Program-made: the position numbers and the translations under genes | Virus record (IMG/VR): IMGVR_UViG_3300026457_000013 | Span: 18,253 to 82,252 of that record | Origin: a virus | Direction: 5' to 3' (one strand) | DNA: 64,000 nucleotides | Notes under the pieces: model-generated | Told to the model about the DNA's origin: nothing | What the model saw: only the letters and a program-made list of their open reading frames with translations | Database searches by the model: none | In this document: in pieces, positions 47,890-58,700 of the stretch | Layout: every line of letters begins with the position of its first letter | How positions within the stretch are numbered: the first letter of the stretch is position 1

Positions 47890-50800
47890 CAGGCATACTT
47901 AATTTATTAGCCAGTGGTAAGCCACCTGCAGCAGCTGTTACAGCTTATCAAATTGAGCGTAGTTTAAGATTTAACAGCAGCGATAGCGCATATTTAAGCT
48001 GGACACCTCCAGTAGCTGGCAATCGCAAAACCTGGACTTGGAGTGGTTGGATTAAACGCACTAATTTTGCGACTACAAACATACTGTTTTCGGCGTTAAA
48101 CACTGGACAAAGTACCTTTCGATGCGAGTTTGACGCTACATCAAACAAGCTCTATTTCAGAAACTTCATCTCTGATACTCCAAATCTAAACCTTATTACA
48201 ACACAAGTATTTCGCGATTCGTCTGCGTGGTATCACCTTGTGTGTGCAGTTGATACCACGCAAGCTACAGCGTCCGATCGCGTCAAGCTGTATATTAACG
48301 GTGTTCAGATAACATCCTTTGACACAGCCACATATCCCTCGCAAAACTATGACACTTGGGTTAACGCGACTACAGTCCATAACATAGGTTCTGAGATTGG
48401 TGCCTATGGTTGGTTTAACGGCTATATAGCCGACGTTCACTTTATCGACGGCCAACAGCTAACACCAGCAGCTTTTGGTGCAACCAGTGCAACCACAGGC
48501 GTTTGGACACCTAGTGCCTATACAGGTACCTATGGTACTAATGGCTTTCGCTTGCCATTTAGCGATAATAGTAGTGCGCTAAACTTAGGTTGCAACACTG
48601 CACAAACTGGTGATGAACTGTGGCCATATACGACACTACACCTTAGCGGCAATCCTGCTAATACCAGCGGCTATAACTGCTTTAGTGATAAAAGCGGTCA
48701 AAATAATGGCAATGGTTTTCCTATTACAGTTAACGGCGACACACGCAGCAGCAGTTTTAGTCCGTATGGGACTAGTTGGAGTGCATATTTCGATGGTGCA
48801 AGCGACTACATTCAATACACAAATTCAGATTTTTCTGTTTCTACTGGAGACTTTACGGCAGAATGGTGGATGTATGTTACATCCGATAAATCTCAAGTTG
48901 GGATAATGACCGCAGCATCCAATCCTAATTTGACTATTGGCTATGGAAGTGGGTCAGCAAATGCCAGACAGGTGTATGTTGAATGGGGTGGGTCAGGCGC
49001 TTATATAGGCTCCATGTCTAATTACGCAAACGTTTGGGTTCATATTTGCGTCATGAGAAGCTCTGGAACTGTTTACACGTTCCAAAACGGAACTCTTTTA
49101 AGCTCCGTTTCTAAATCTGCCGCTTTAGGTTCTACAGCCAATATGGTAATTGGCACTAACTCAGGCGATATAGCGGCTCAAAGTTTTCCTGGTTATTTAA
49201 GTAACGTAAGATTTTCTAAAGTTGCCGTTTATAGTACTTCTGGGTTTACGCCTAGCACTTCGCCATTGACCAGAACAAGTCAAGGCGCAACAAACGTCCA
49301 ATTTTTAACGCTTCAGTCTAACAGATTTTTGGATAGTAATGGTGTTAATACGCCAGCATCAAGCCCGTTAACAATAACTAAGAACGGTGATGTAACCGTA
49401 GCCAGCTTCTCCCCATTTCTAGAAACTGACACTACTAGTGGGTCAGGCTACTTTGATGGTAATGGGGATTTTCTAGCTACGCCTACTACTGGGCAGTTTG
49501 CAACTACTGGCAACTTTACAGTGAGCTTTTGGTTTTACACATTATCTAGTAATCAACAAGTTATCTTAGGCAATCACGCCAACACCAGTACCACATCAGG
49601 TAATTGGATGGTCACAGTTGAGAATGGTACGTTTGGTTACTATATTAACGGTGGCGGTGGTGCAGCACAGATTTATTCTGCTGCAAATACGTTTGTACCA
49701 GGGCAGTGGTATTTTGTGTCATTCTCGAGAAGTGGCAACACTGTAACTGCTTACTTAAACGGTGCCACCGTAGGCTCTATAACTAAGACAGATACTTTTG
49801 GTAATGCCAGTCAAACCGTGCATATTGGCCAAAGGCCTTATGCAGGTAGCCCTGTTTCTGTAGTTGGTTACATTGCAGATGTAAGATTTGTAGATGGAAC
49901 TGCTATTGCTGGAACTACAGTACCAACCACTCCTGTTACCGCCATTTCAGGAACTCAACTTCTTACCCTACAAGACCGTGCTAACTACAACAACAGCGGC
50001 TTTCAGGATAGTTCTCAGTTTAATCATGTTATTACTAGAAACGGCAATGCCACACAAGGTACGTTTAGCCCGTTCTCACAGACTGGGTGGGGGAATTATT
50101 TTGATGGGAGTGTCGATTCTTTAAGTTTGGCAAGCAACGCTGCTTTTGCTTATGGAACTAGCGATTTTACGTGGGAAGTATGGGTGTTTCCTACTGCTTC
50201 AACGTGGACATCTGGCTCTGGTAATTTTTACATCATTGAACACGCCACAAACGGCGGTACGCTTTTTTATTATCAAAATAGAATTGCTTATTACAATCCA
50301 ACAACTGGAACTGGTAGCGCACTTTACACAAGCGGAGGAACGGTTGCCCCTAACCAGTGGAGTCATATTGCAGTATCGAGGGAATCTGGAACCACAAGAA
50401 TTTATGTAAATGGGCAATTAAGTACCAGTGGTAGTGATGCAAATAATTACGCAGCACAAGCGGTAACTATTGGCAGGTCTGGAGTCGGGACTCAAGAGTA
50501 TTTTGGCTACATGTCAAATGTTCGCATCGTCAAAGGCCGTGCTGTCTACACATCAGCGTTTACACCTCCAACCACCCCACTAACCCGCACCACAGGCGGC
50601 ACAAACCCACCACAGGGTACAGAATGTTCGCTGCTTACCTGCCAAAGCAACCGCTTCCTAGACAGTAACGGTGTCAATATACCGGCATCTAGCCCACTCA
50701 CCATCACAGTAAACGGAAACACCTCCGTACAAGCCTTCTCTCCATTCACCCCCAGTGCTAGCTGGAGTGCTGCCGCTTATGGCGGTTCGGGCTACTTTGA

Positions 50801-53800
50801 GGGTAGTGGAGATTATTTAACAGTTGCAAATAACGATGCACTGAATTTAGGTAACTCTGACTTTACTATTGAAGGCTGGTTTTTTTCCGGCGCAAGTTTT
50901 GGAGGGCTGTTTGCGAAAAGAGGGTCTAATACAATAGCAGGAATCGCCGCATATACAGACGGCACAAAGATTCAATATTTGTGTGCTATTGGTGGTAGCT
51001 GGGCCGTCAATATGCTAGGTACGGCTAACTGGGTATTTAATCAATGGAACCACTTTGCGTTTGTTAGAAGCGGTAGTACGTTTACCAGTTACATCAATGG
51101 AGTTGTAAGCGCCACGGCTACAAATAGCGGAACGATTGATACAAATACAGGTGGGTTTGCAATTGGAGCGACTGCCGCAGACGGTGCTGGTTTGGCGACA
51201 TCTCCTTTTTATCTTGGCAGCATGCGAGTAGTCAAAGGCACCGCTGTATACACCGCAGCCTTTACCCCACCCAGTGGTCCACTTACAGCAATACCAGGCA
51301 CTAGCCTCTTACTGAACTTTACCAACGCTGGCATAGTTGACTATACCGGCAAAAATGTTCTAGAAACCCTAGGCAATGCCAGTAACGTTACCGCGCTGAA
51401 AAAATCACTTATATCTGCTAAAGGCAGTTTATATTTTGATGGTACGGGTGATTCTGTTAATGTGCCAAGTAGCAATTCTATTAATTTTGGTTCAGGCAAT
51501 TGGACAATAGAATTTTGGATGTATACTGCAAATGTAAGCACTCGACAAGACATTCTAGACAGACGAGCAACAGCAACAGTTACTGGTTGGATGCTTTGGA
51601 TGAATGGTACAGCAGCTAGACTGGCATTTTATACTTCTTTTGGTTGGCCTTTCATAACATCTAATACAGACATTATAGCTAATACTTGGACTCATGTTGC
51701 TGTTGTAAGAAATGGTAATTCTTTCAAAATGTATCAAAACGGAGTTGAAGTTGCATCAGGCACTAACGCATCTGCAATGCCTGATGACAATACTTATCTC
51801 CGAATTGGCACCAGTGTTGAAAATGCTAATTATTATAACGGCTACATACAGGACCTTAGAATAACCAAGTATGCACGCTATACAGGTACATTTACACCGC
51901 CTGTACGCACCTTTGCACACAATGTCCTAGACATTGGCCACAAGCAGTGGACGCCTGTAAACTTTAGTGTGGCTAGTGGTGCTGGTAATGATAGCCTAGT
52001 AGATACACCTACACCATATGGTATTGATGCGCCAGTAGCAGGTAGTTATGCAACTTTTGATGCTACATCAAGCTCAGTTACCCTAAGCAACGGCAACTTA
52101 ACTCTTACCGGCGTAGCCGGAGCCGGTTACAATAAAGCCAATACTACAACAGCCGTTTCTTCAGGCAAGTGGTACTTTGAAGCAACTTTAGTTAGTGCAG
52201 GCACTGATACCAGCATAGGTATTAGCCAGGGCAATAGCTCATCGACTTATCCGGGGCAGGAAGCAACTTCATATGCCTATGTGCTGGAAAAAGGTCAAAA
52301 GTTCAATGGCAACTCGCCGGCTGCATATGCAGCGTCGTTGGCTGCTGGTGATGTCTTCATGTGCGCTTTTGATTTAGATAACAACAAGCTGTTCTTTGGA
52401 AAAAACGGCACTTGGTTTGCAAGTAGTAATCCGGCTACTGGAGCAAATCCAGCTTTCACGCTTACTGCTGGAACATACAGAGCAGTTGGTCGCCCATACG
52501 GCACTAACACGGCTACCTTCAACTTTGGTGCTAGCACATTTGCCTATACACCGCCAACTGGCTTTGCAGGGCTGCAAGATTTTGTATCTGGCGGCGTAGT
52601 GCGCGGCAATTATGCAACACTAAATCCCATTAACAATTCAGGTGGAACTTTTACAAACGGTAATTTAGATTGGACTACCCCAGCCACAGATCAACGAATG
52701 GCATTATCTTCAATGTCAGTGTCTGGAATATCAAAATGGTATTGCGAATTTACTATGGGATCTAAAACAGGGTCATATTGGTCAGTAGGAATATTTGGAA
52801 ACTCAACTGCATGGAATCCAAGATTACAGTATCGTAGTGATGGAGCAAGATGGGTTGATTCTACCCAGCAGGCAGGTAATTGGTCCAGCTTTACTCAAAA
52901 TGATATCATTGGGATTGCTTTCGATGGTCCCACAGGAACAGCTACATTTTATAAAAATGGTGTCTCCCAAGGAACTATGACAGTGACTGATCTCACCGTG
53001 CTACAATATTTTGCATGCACTTCTGATGGTTCTGGCGGAACAATGAATTATACTGTTAATTTTGGTCAACGCCCATTCAACTACACTGCACCTAGTGGGT
53101 TCAAGGCACTGTGCACACAAAACCTATCAACACCTAGTATAGTTAAATCTAACACGGCGTTTGATGCACTTGTTTGGTCCGGCGACGGCGTCAATAACAG
53201 AAAGCTCACAACAAACTTTAGTCCAGATTTGTTTTGGGTTAAGGCTAGAAATAGCGCCGCCTACCATTCAATAAACGATTCGGTGCGCGGAGCAAACGCA
53301 ATCCTGCAGACCAACACAACCTCCGCTGAACAAGTCAATTCAAACGGCTACGTTACTACGTTTGCCGCAGATGGCGTAAATATAACAAACGGCTCTGACA
53401 TAAACGCATCGGGAACGAATTACGTTGGCTGGGCTTGGGACGCTGGTACTACTACCGTTACAAACACGGCAGGAACTATTAGTGCTCAGGTTCGCGCAAA
53501 TCCAACTACAGGATTTTCTATAGTTTCCTATACAGGAGTTGTCGGTGGAAATAGTGTTGGTCATGGTCTTGGCGTTGCTCCAAAATTTATAATTGTCAAA
53601 GGACGTACAACAAGCGCTTGGATAGTATATACACAAATGACTGGTGTAAATGCATATTTATATCTTCATACTAGTGGTGCAAGCGTTAGTGATGCTGGTA
53701 TTTGGTCAGGTACAGGCAGCGGAGTTACTAGCAGCACTTTTGGTGTTCGAGGTGCATCAGACAATGGACTTACTGGAGTAAATCTAATTGCTTATTGTTT

Positions 53801-54143
53801 TGCTGAAGTTCCTGGTTTCTCAGCTTTTGGTAGTTATACAGGCAACGGCAGCACAGATGGACCGTTTGTCTACACAGGATTTAGACCGGCTTGGATTATG
53901 ATAAAACGGTCCGACAATACGGAAAATTGGAATTTGTATGATACTAAACGCAACAGCTACAATGTTGCAGATTCAGAACTATATCCGAATCTTAGTAATA
54001 GTGAAGGAACTTATGCTGATAGAGATTTTTTATCAAATGGGTTTAAAATTAGAAACACTAACATAGGCAGAAACGCCAGTGGTAGTACTTATATCTACGC
54101 AGCCTTTGCTGAAAACCCCTTTAAATATAGCCTAGCGAGGTAA
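47886..54143 (+). CDS. giant LamG/SPRY multi-domain adhesin (2085 aa)
   Basis: ATG 47886 (4-base overlap). Six LamG/ConA-like jelly rolls recognised by the YFDG-GD-L...FT-E-WVY pattern: about residues 25-198, 298-481, 518-691, 735-895, 965-1125 and 1178-1341. Two SPRY-like domains follow (about 1388-1558, SGKWYFEATLVSAG; 1575-1738, SKWYCEFTMGSKTG), then a C-terminal domain with PKFIIVKGRT and PAWIMIKRSD. Such domains bind carbohydrate or protein, so this is probably a cell-surface-recognition fibre. Modules differ in codon use. Confidence 0.85.
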   Translation: MTGILNLLASGKPPAAAVTAYQIERSLRFNSSDSAYLSWTPPVAGNRKTWTWSGWIKRTNFATTNILFSALNTGQSTFRCEFDATSNKLYFRNFISDTPNLNLITTQVFRDSSAWYHLVCAVDTTQATASDRVKLYINGVQITSFDTATYPSQNYDTWVNATTVHNIGSEIGAYGWFNGYIADVHFIDGQQLTPAAFGATSATTGVWTPSAYTGTYGTNGFRLPFSDNSSALNLGCNTAQTGDELWPYTTLHLSGNPANTSGYNCFSDKSGQNNGNGFPITVNGDTRSSSFSPYGTSWSAYFDGASDYIQYTNSDFSVSTGDFTAEWWMYVTSDKSQVGIMTAASNPNLTIGYGSGSANARQVYVEWGGSGAYIGSMSNYANVWVHICVMRSSGTVYTFQNGTLLSSVSKSAALGSTANMVIGTNSGDIAAQSFPGYLSNVRFSKVAVYSTSGFTPSTSPLTRTSQGATNVQFLTLQSNRFLDSNGVNTPASSPLTITKNGDVTVASFSPFLETDTTSGSGYFDGNGDFLATPTTGQFATTGNFTVSFWFYTLSSNQQVILGNHANTSTTSGNWMVTVENGTFGYYINGGGGAAQIYSAANTFVPGQWYFVSFSRSGNTVTAYLNGATVGSITKTDTFGNASQTVHIGQRPYAGSPVSVVGYIADVRFVDGTAIAGTTVPTTPVTAISGTQLLTLQDRANYNNSGFQDSSQFNHVITRNGNATQGTFSPFSQTGWGNYFDGSVDSLSLASNAAFAYGTSDFTWEVWVFPTASTWTSGSGNFYIIEHATNGGTLFYYQNRIAYYNPTTGTGSALYTSGGTVAPNQWSHIAVSRESGTTRIYVNGQLSTSGSDANNYAAQAVTIGRSGVGTQEYFGYMSNVRIVKGRAVYTSAFTPPTTPLTRTTGGTNPPQGTECSLLTCQSNRFLDSNGVNIPASSPLTITVNGNTSVQAFSPFTPSASWSAAAYGGSGYFEGSGDYLTVANNDALNLGNSDFTIEGWFFSGASFGGLFAKRGSNTIAGIAAYTDGTKIQYLCAIGGSWAVNMLGTANWVFNQWNHFAFVRSGSTFTSYINGVVSATATNSGTIDTNTGGFAIGATAADGAGLATSPFYLGSMRVVKGTAVYTAAFTPPSGPLTAIPGTSLLLNFTNAGIVDYTGKNVLETLGNASNVTALKKSLISAKGSLYFDGTGDSVNVPSSNSINFGSGNWTIEFWMYTANVSTRQDILDRRATATVTGWMLWMNGTAARLAFYTSFGWPFITSNTDIIANTWTHVAVVRNGNSFKMYQNGVEVASGTNASAMPDDNTYLRIGTSVENANYYNGYIQDLRITKYARYTGTFTPPVRTFAHNVLDIGHKQWTPVNFSVASGAGNDSLVDTPTPYGIDAPVAGSYATFDATSSSVTLSNGNLTLTGVAGAGYNKANTTTAVSSGKWYFEATLVSAGTDTSIGISQGNSSSTYPGQEATSYAYVLEKGQKFNGNSPAAYAASLAAGDVFMCAFDLDNNKLFFGKNGTWFASSNPATGANPAFTLTAGTYRAVGRPYGTNTATFNFGASTFAYTPPTGFAGLQDFVSGGVVRGNYATLNPINNSGGTFTNGNLDWTTPATDQRMALSSMSVSGISKWYCEFTMGSKTGSYWSVGIFGNSTAWNPRLQYRSDGARWVDSTQQAGNWSSFTQNDIIGIAFDGPTGTATFYKNGVSQGTMTVTDLTVLQYFACTSDGSGGTMNYTVNFGQRPFNYTAPSGFKALCTQNLSTPSIVKSNTAFDALVWSGDGVNNRKLTTNFSPDLFWVKARNSAAYHSINDSVRGANAILQTNTTSAEQVNSNGYVTTFAADGVNITNGSDINASGTNYVGWAWDAGTTTVTNTAGTISAQVRANPTTGFSIVSYTGVVGGNSVGHGLGVAPKFIIVKGRTTSAWIVYTQMTGVNAYLYLHTSGASVSDAGIWSGTGSGVTSSTFGVRGASDNGLTGVNLIAYCFAEVPGFSAFGSYTGNGSTDGPFVYTGFRPAWIMIKRSDNTENWNLYDTKRNSYNVADSELYPNLSNSEGTYADRDFLSNGFKIRNTNIGRNASGSTYIYAAFAENPFKYSLAR

Positions 54144-54147
54144 AAAT

Positions 54148-54789
54148 ATGTTTGTAATAGTTAAAAGTGGTGAAATTACAGGCACTATTGAGCCTGGCCG
54201 CAGCTTAGTAATTGATAGTATTGACTATGGTCCTGACTGGCGAAATTTAGTTGATTTATCCAGCTTAGGTATTTTAGAGGTAGTAGAAAGTCAAGAACCT
54301 GATCAGCGCTTCTATTGGACTAATAGTAGTATACAACTATTTAATGGTATACCACATAGAGTATACACTGCTACAGCCAAAGACTTGGATAGTTTAAAAC
54401 AGCAGTATATTGCAGCTAACAAACAAAACTGCAATCAACAGCTGCAAGAAACAGACTGGATGCTGATTAGAAAACTAGAGCGCAATATAGCTGTTCCACC
54501 TGTGGTGGAACAAGCGCGCACAGAGATTGTTGCAAACTGTAATCAGCTAGAAGCTAGTATACTAGCTGCAACTACTGTAGAGGAGTTAATAGATTTAGTT
54601 AGTCCAGGCAGTCAAAAGTACGTGCCAAGCAGTGTTCAACCAGATCTACCTGTACCACAACTACAACCAACACCTGTTCAGCAGGTGTTAGTTGAGCAAC
54701 AAACACCCGTTGAACAGGTATTAGCAGCACCACCTGAACAACTAAGTGTTGATACACTAACTACTAGCCAAATAGCTACACTAGTATAA
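54148..54789 (+). CDS. tail fibre assembly-like protein (213 aa)
   Basis: ATG 54148. The segment LQETDWMLIRKLERNIAVPP is typical of fibre-assembly/chaperone proteins, and the C-terminus is a Pro/Gln-rich tract (QQVLVEQQTPVEQVLAAPPE). It follows the giant adhesin and probably helps its folding or attachment. Similarity is only in that short motif, so moderate confidence. Confidence 0.55.
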   Translation: MFVIVKSGEITGTIEPGRSLVIDSIDYGPDWRNLVDLSSLGILEVVESQEPDQRFYWTNSSIQLFNGIPHRVYTATAKDLDSLKQQYIAANKQNCNQQLQETDWMLIRKLERNIAVPPVVEQARTEIVANCNQLEASILAATTVEELIDLVSPGSQKYVPSSVQPDLPVPQLQPTPVQQVLVEQQTPVEQVLAAPPEQLSVDTLTTSQIATLV

Positions 54790-54798
54790 GGAACTAAA

Positions 54799-55248
54799 AT
54801 GTTATATGCACGAGTAATTAATGGCCAAATCTATGATCAAGCTGCACTAGCAGACCTATTTCCCAATACTAGTTTTCCACAGGCCGGACCCACACAGGAA
54901 TTTTTAGCCGGTGAAAATTTGGTACCTATTCAAGAGCGCAAGCAGTATGATGCACAAACACAGGTCCTAGAGCGTGTGCCTGCTTATATTGAAGATGGAG
55001 TTGTATATGTAGTGAAGGCACGTGCCAAAACTAGTGAAGAACTACAAGCTGAGCAATTGGCCCTAGCAGCACAAAATGAGCGGCAAGCCAAGCAGCTACT
55101 AGCCAGCACAGATTGGACGCAGTTGGCTGATGTAACACTGGTTAATAAGCAGGAGTTTGCCACCTATCGCGCACAACTTCGCCAAATAGCAACAAACCCA
55201 CAAGCTGTGGTAACATGGCCAGCACCTCCCGCTAATGTTTGGCAATAA
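54799..55248 (+). CDS. Phage_tail_APC-like tail assembly chaperone (149 aa)
   Basis: ATG 54799 after AAGGAAC. C-terminal LLASTDWTQLADV and FATYRAQLRQIATNPQAVVT are characteristic of the fibre assembly chaperone family (WTQLxDV ... YR..LR.I ... WP). The N-terminal half is beta-rich. It would assist fibres encoded on either side. Confidence 0.7.
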   Translation: MLYARVINGQIYDQAALADLFPNTSFPQAGPTQEFLAGENLVPIQERKQYDAQTQVLERVPAYIEDGVVYVVKARAKTSEELQAEQLALAAQNERQAKQLLASTDWTQLADVTLVNKQEFATYRAQLRQIATNPQAVVTWPAPPANVWQ

Positions 55249-55263
55249 ATAGGAATATAACAA

Positions 55264-55791
55264 ATGGCTAATGTAATCAATGCACAAAATGGTATAGCTA
55301 GCACTGCTGATGCTACCAATGACCTTAATATTCAAGCAGGCGGCAGTACCTTTGTAGAGATTGCTAGCGGTGCACTTAACTTAAAAACCGCTGGCACAAA
55401 TGCACTGCAAGTGGATACTAGCCAGCAAATCACACTGCCCAAACGTCTTACACTGCCAGCGCAAAAGATCAAAGTTAATGATATTGGCACGCAAAGTACT
55501 GCTAGCGCCACAGTTACCATTAACCTAGCTACACATACCATACATACTATAACACTAGCAGCTGCTACAACTTTTGCATTTTCAAATGCACCTAGCAGTG
55601 GCGAATCGCAGGTAGTTTACCTGCGCATAACAAACGGTGGCAGTACTACTATAACCTGGCCTGCCAACACCAAATATGCTGGTGGCACACCGCCTACACT
55701 AACCACCACTGGTGTAGACCTACTAGGTGTTGTCTACGACTTGGCTACTACCACCTATATGGTATTTGTTATTGGACTAGATGTAAAATGA
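55264..55791 (+). CDS. beta-structured fibre connector-like protein (175 aa)
   Basis: ATG 55264. VINAQNGIASTADATNDLNI and ITLPKRLTLPAQKIKVNDIG lead into a domain also found at the ends of fibre genes (TTITWPANTKYAGG; DLLGVVYDLATTTYMVFVIG). Its stop overlaps the start of the second LamG adhesin by 4 bases. Likely structural. Confidence 0.65.
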   Translation: MANVINAQNGIASTADATNDLNIQAGGSTFVEIASGALNLKTAGTNALQVDTSQQITLPKRLTLPAQKIKVNDIGTQSTASATVTINLATHTIHTITLAAATTFAFSNAPSSGESQVVYLRITNGGSTTITWPANTKYAGGTPPTLTTTGVDLLGVVYDLATTTYMVFVIGLDVK

Positions 55792-58700
55792 ATGAGCTAT
55801 TAATAGCAACTCAAAAAACCAGTGCTGTACAAGTTGATCCTTACTATAACCTAGTAAGCCTACACCTTAAAGGCGATGTAAATACTGGTCGCGACTACAA
55901 TGCCTTTTCCGATGCTAGTTCAAATAACTTTAGGCTTACTAATAGTGGTGATGTGCGTGGTACTAGTTTTAGTCCGTATAACACTAGTTGGAGTGCGTAT
56001 TTCGATGGTACTGGGGACTTTGTAACCACGTCGTCTTCAGCCGCACTTGCTCTTTCAACGGGTGACTTCACTGCTGAATGCTGGGTATATCCAGTTTCTA
56101 TACCAAATTGGGGTGGGATCTACAGTTCTGATCCCACTACGGGAAATGCGGGATTAGCTTTTGGATTTAGGAACACAGGTGACGGTCAGCTTCAAGTAAA
56201 GCTAGGAAACGATGCAAGTCAAGATGCATTTTACTCAACGTCAAACGTCAGGCTTCAAACCTGGTCGCATTTGGCCGTGGTACGCAGCGGGTCTGGCACA
56301 AACAACGTAACTTTATATATCAATGGTGTAGCCGCTGGTTCAATGACAAGCAATCGTGATGTAACGCACACAATTGCGGTACTTGGACGCTGGTACACAA
56401 CATCGGATAACTACTACTTCAACGGCCATCTTTCTAATTTTCGGCTTATCAAAGGTCAAGCCTTATTTACCGGAAACTTTACGCCGACCACATCGACCCT
56501 TACCTCGTCATCGGTTGGGCATACAGGAACTGGTGTAGCAGCGTCCTTAACGGGCACCGTTAGCCTACTTACCTGTCAATCCAATCGATTCATCGATAGC
56601 ACCACACCCAACGCTGCCAAGTCTGGTGGCTTGACTCTTACACCAAGTGGCGAAACTCGCATCTCCAGCTTTAGCTCATTTCTTGATAGTGATACCACTA
56701 GTGGGTCGGGGTACTTTGATGGTAGTGGGGATTATTTGAGTGCGGCAAGTAATGCTGCTTTTACACTTGGAAGTTCATCAGATTTTTGTATTGAGGGTTG
56801 GGTTTATTCAACAGGCACACCAGGGACAGACGCGGTTATTGCAGGAACTTGGCAGAATGGTTCATCAGCTTTTGCTAATCGGTGGCTTCTTTCTTTAAGG
56901 ACTAGTGGAACTGCTATTTACTGGTGGGATTCAACGGGTAGCCCAGGAATCACTTATACAGGAATAACAACAAATCAATGGGTGCATATTGCAGTTGTAA
57001 GAAATTCTGGAACTATAACGCTCTATGTAAATGGTGTATCTAGAGGAACTCAAACCACAAACCAAGCGTATACAACCCAAGATTCTTTGAAAGTTGGCGG
57101 TGGAATAACAGGAACCTCGGATTTTCCTGGATATATTTCAAGTTTAAGAGTTGTACTAGGTTCTCCCGTATACACCACAGCTTTTACCCCACCCACCGCA
57201 CCCCTAGCCGCAACTCAATCTGCTGGAACAAATATACAGGCAATCACGGGAACGCAGACAGCCCTACTCACCTTACAAGAACGCGGTGCCTACAACACCA
57301 TTGGGTTCCAGGACGAAAGCGAATATCAACATGTGATTACTCGTCCCAGTGGAGCAAACGTAGCGCAGGGTACGTTCAGTCCTTTTAGCAATAGTGGTTG
57401 GTCGAATTCATTCAACGGGTCTACTGATTGTTTATCTGTTGCTAGTCACGCAGATTTTAATTTTGGCAGCGGAAATTTTACAGCAGAGTGTTGGGTAAAT
57501 TGGAACACAGCTTCTGGAAACGCGGATCAAGTTATTTTTGCATTTGGCTCTAGTGGTCAAACTGAAGCTGGATTTAGGCTGGTTAGCAATAACACGATTG
57601 TTTTAGATGTTGATGAATCTGTAAGAGTATCTTATTCCTTTGTTCCAACTGCTGGAACTTGGTACCATTTTGCTGTTGTTAGAGATGCAGCCAACACCTA
57701 CAAAATCTATCAAGACGGAGTACTAAAAGCCACAGGAACCTATACATATACACAAGCTCAAATTGGTCTTTTTATTGGTGGTATTAACTGGGCTAACAAC
57801 TACGGTGTCAATGGGTTTATCTCTAATTTTCGGGCTGTAAAAGGCATTGCGGTATACACAGGAGCCTTCACTCCGCCCACCGCGCCGCTAACAGCAACTC
57901 AGTCTGCCGGAACTAATATCTCAGCAATCACAGGATCAGCAACTTCAATCCTAACGCTGCAAAGCAACCGTTTTGTTGATAACAGCGTTAGCCCCAAAAC
58001 CCTCACGGTTGGCGGCTCCCCCCGTGTCACCCCCTTCTCACCCTTTGCACCGTTTGCCTATGATGCTGCTGTGCATGGTGGGTCGGCGTATTTTGATGGG
58101 AGTGGGGATTATCTAAATCTGGCTTCTAGTGACGCCTTCAATATTTCATCCGGCGACTTCACGATAGAAACCTGGGTATACAGATCGTCCACGCAAGCAT
58201 CTACATATCCACGCATACTGACGATTGGAAACGCCAACTACAGTGCGCTGATTTTGTGGACCTCAGGAAACACGATTACCGTTGACGTATCTACAAACGG
58301 AGCTTCTTGGACTAATTGGACGTTTGGCGGAGCAACAATCACTAACGACACTTGGACCCATCTAGCCTTAGTCAGAAACGCCGGAACGATCAGTTTGTAC
58401 AAAGATGGTGTATCTCAAGGAACTCCGGTTTCAAATTCATCTTTCCAGCTTGCAACTCCTGCGATATATGTCGGAACCTTATTTAGCCCTGCAAGCAATT
58501 ATTGGACGGGCTACATTGGCTCAACCAGAATTGTCAAAGGCACTGCCGTATACACCAGCAACTTTACCCCACCCAGTGGCCCACTTCCCCTCCTTGACAA
58601 CACCAGTCTACTACTTAATTTCACCAATGCCGGAATCATTGATAGCACTGGTAAAAATATCATCGAGACCGTAGGTAACGCTGGTGTGGTCACAACCAGC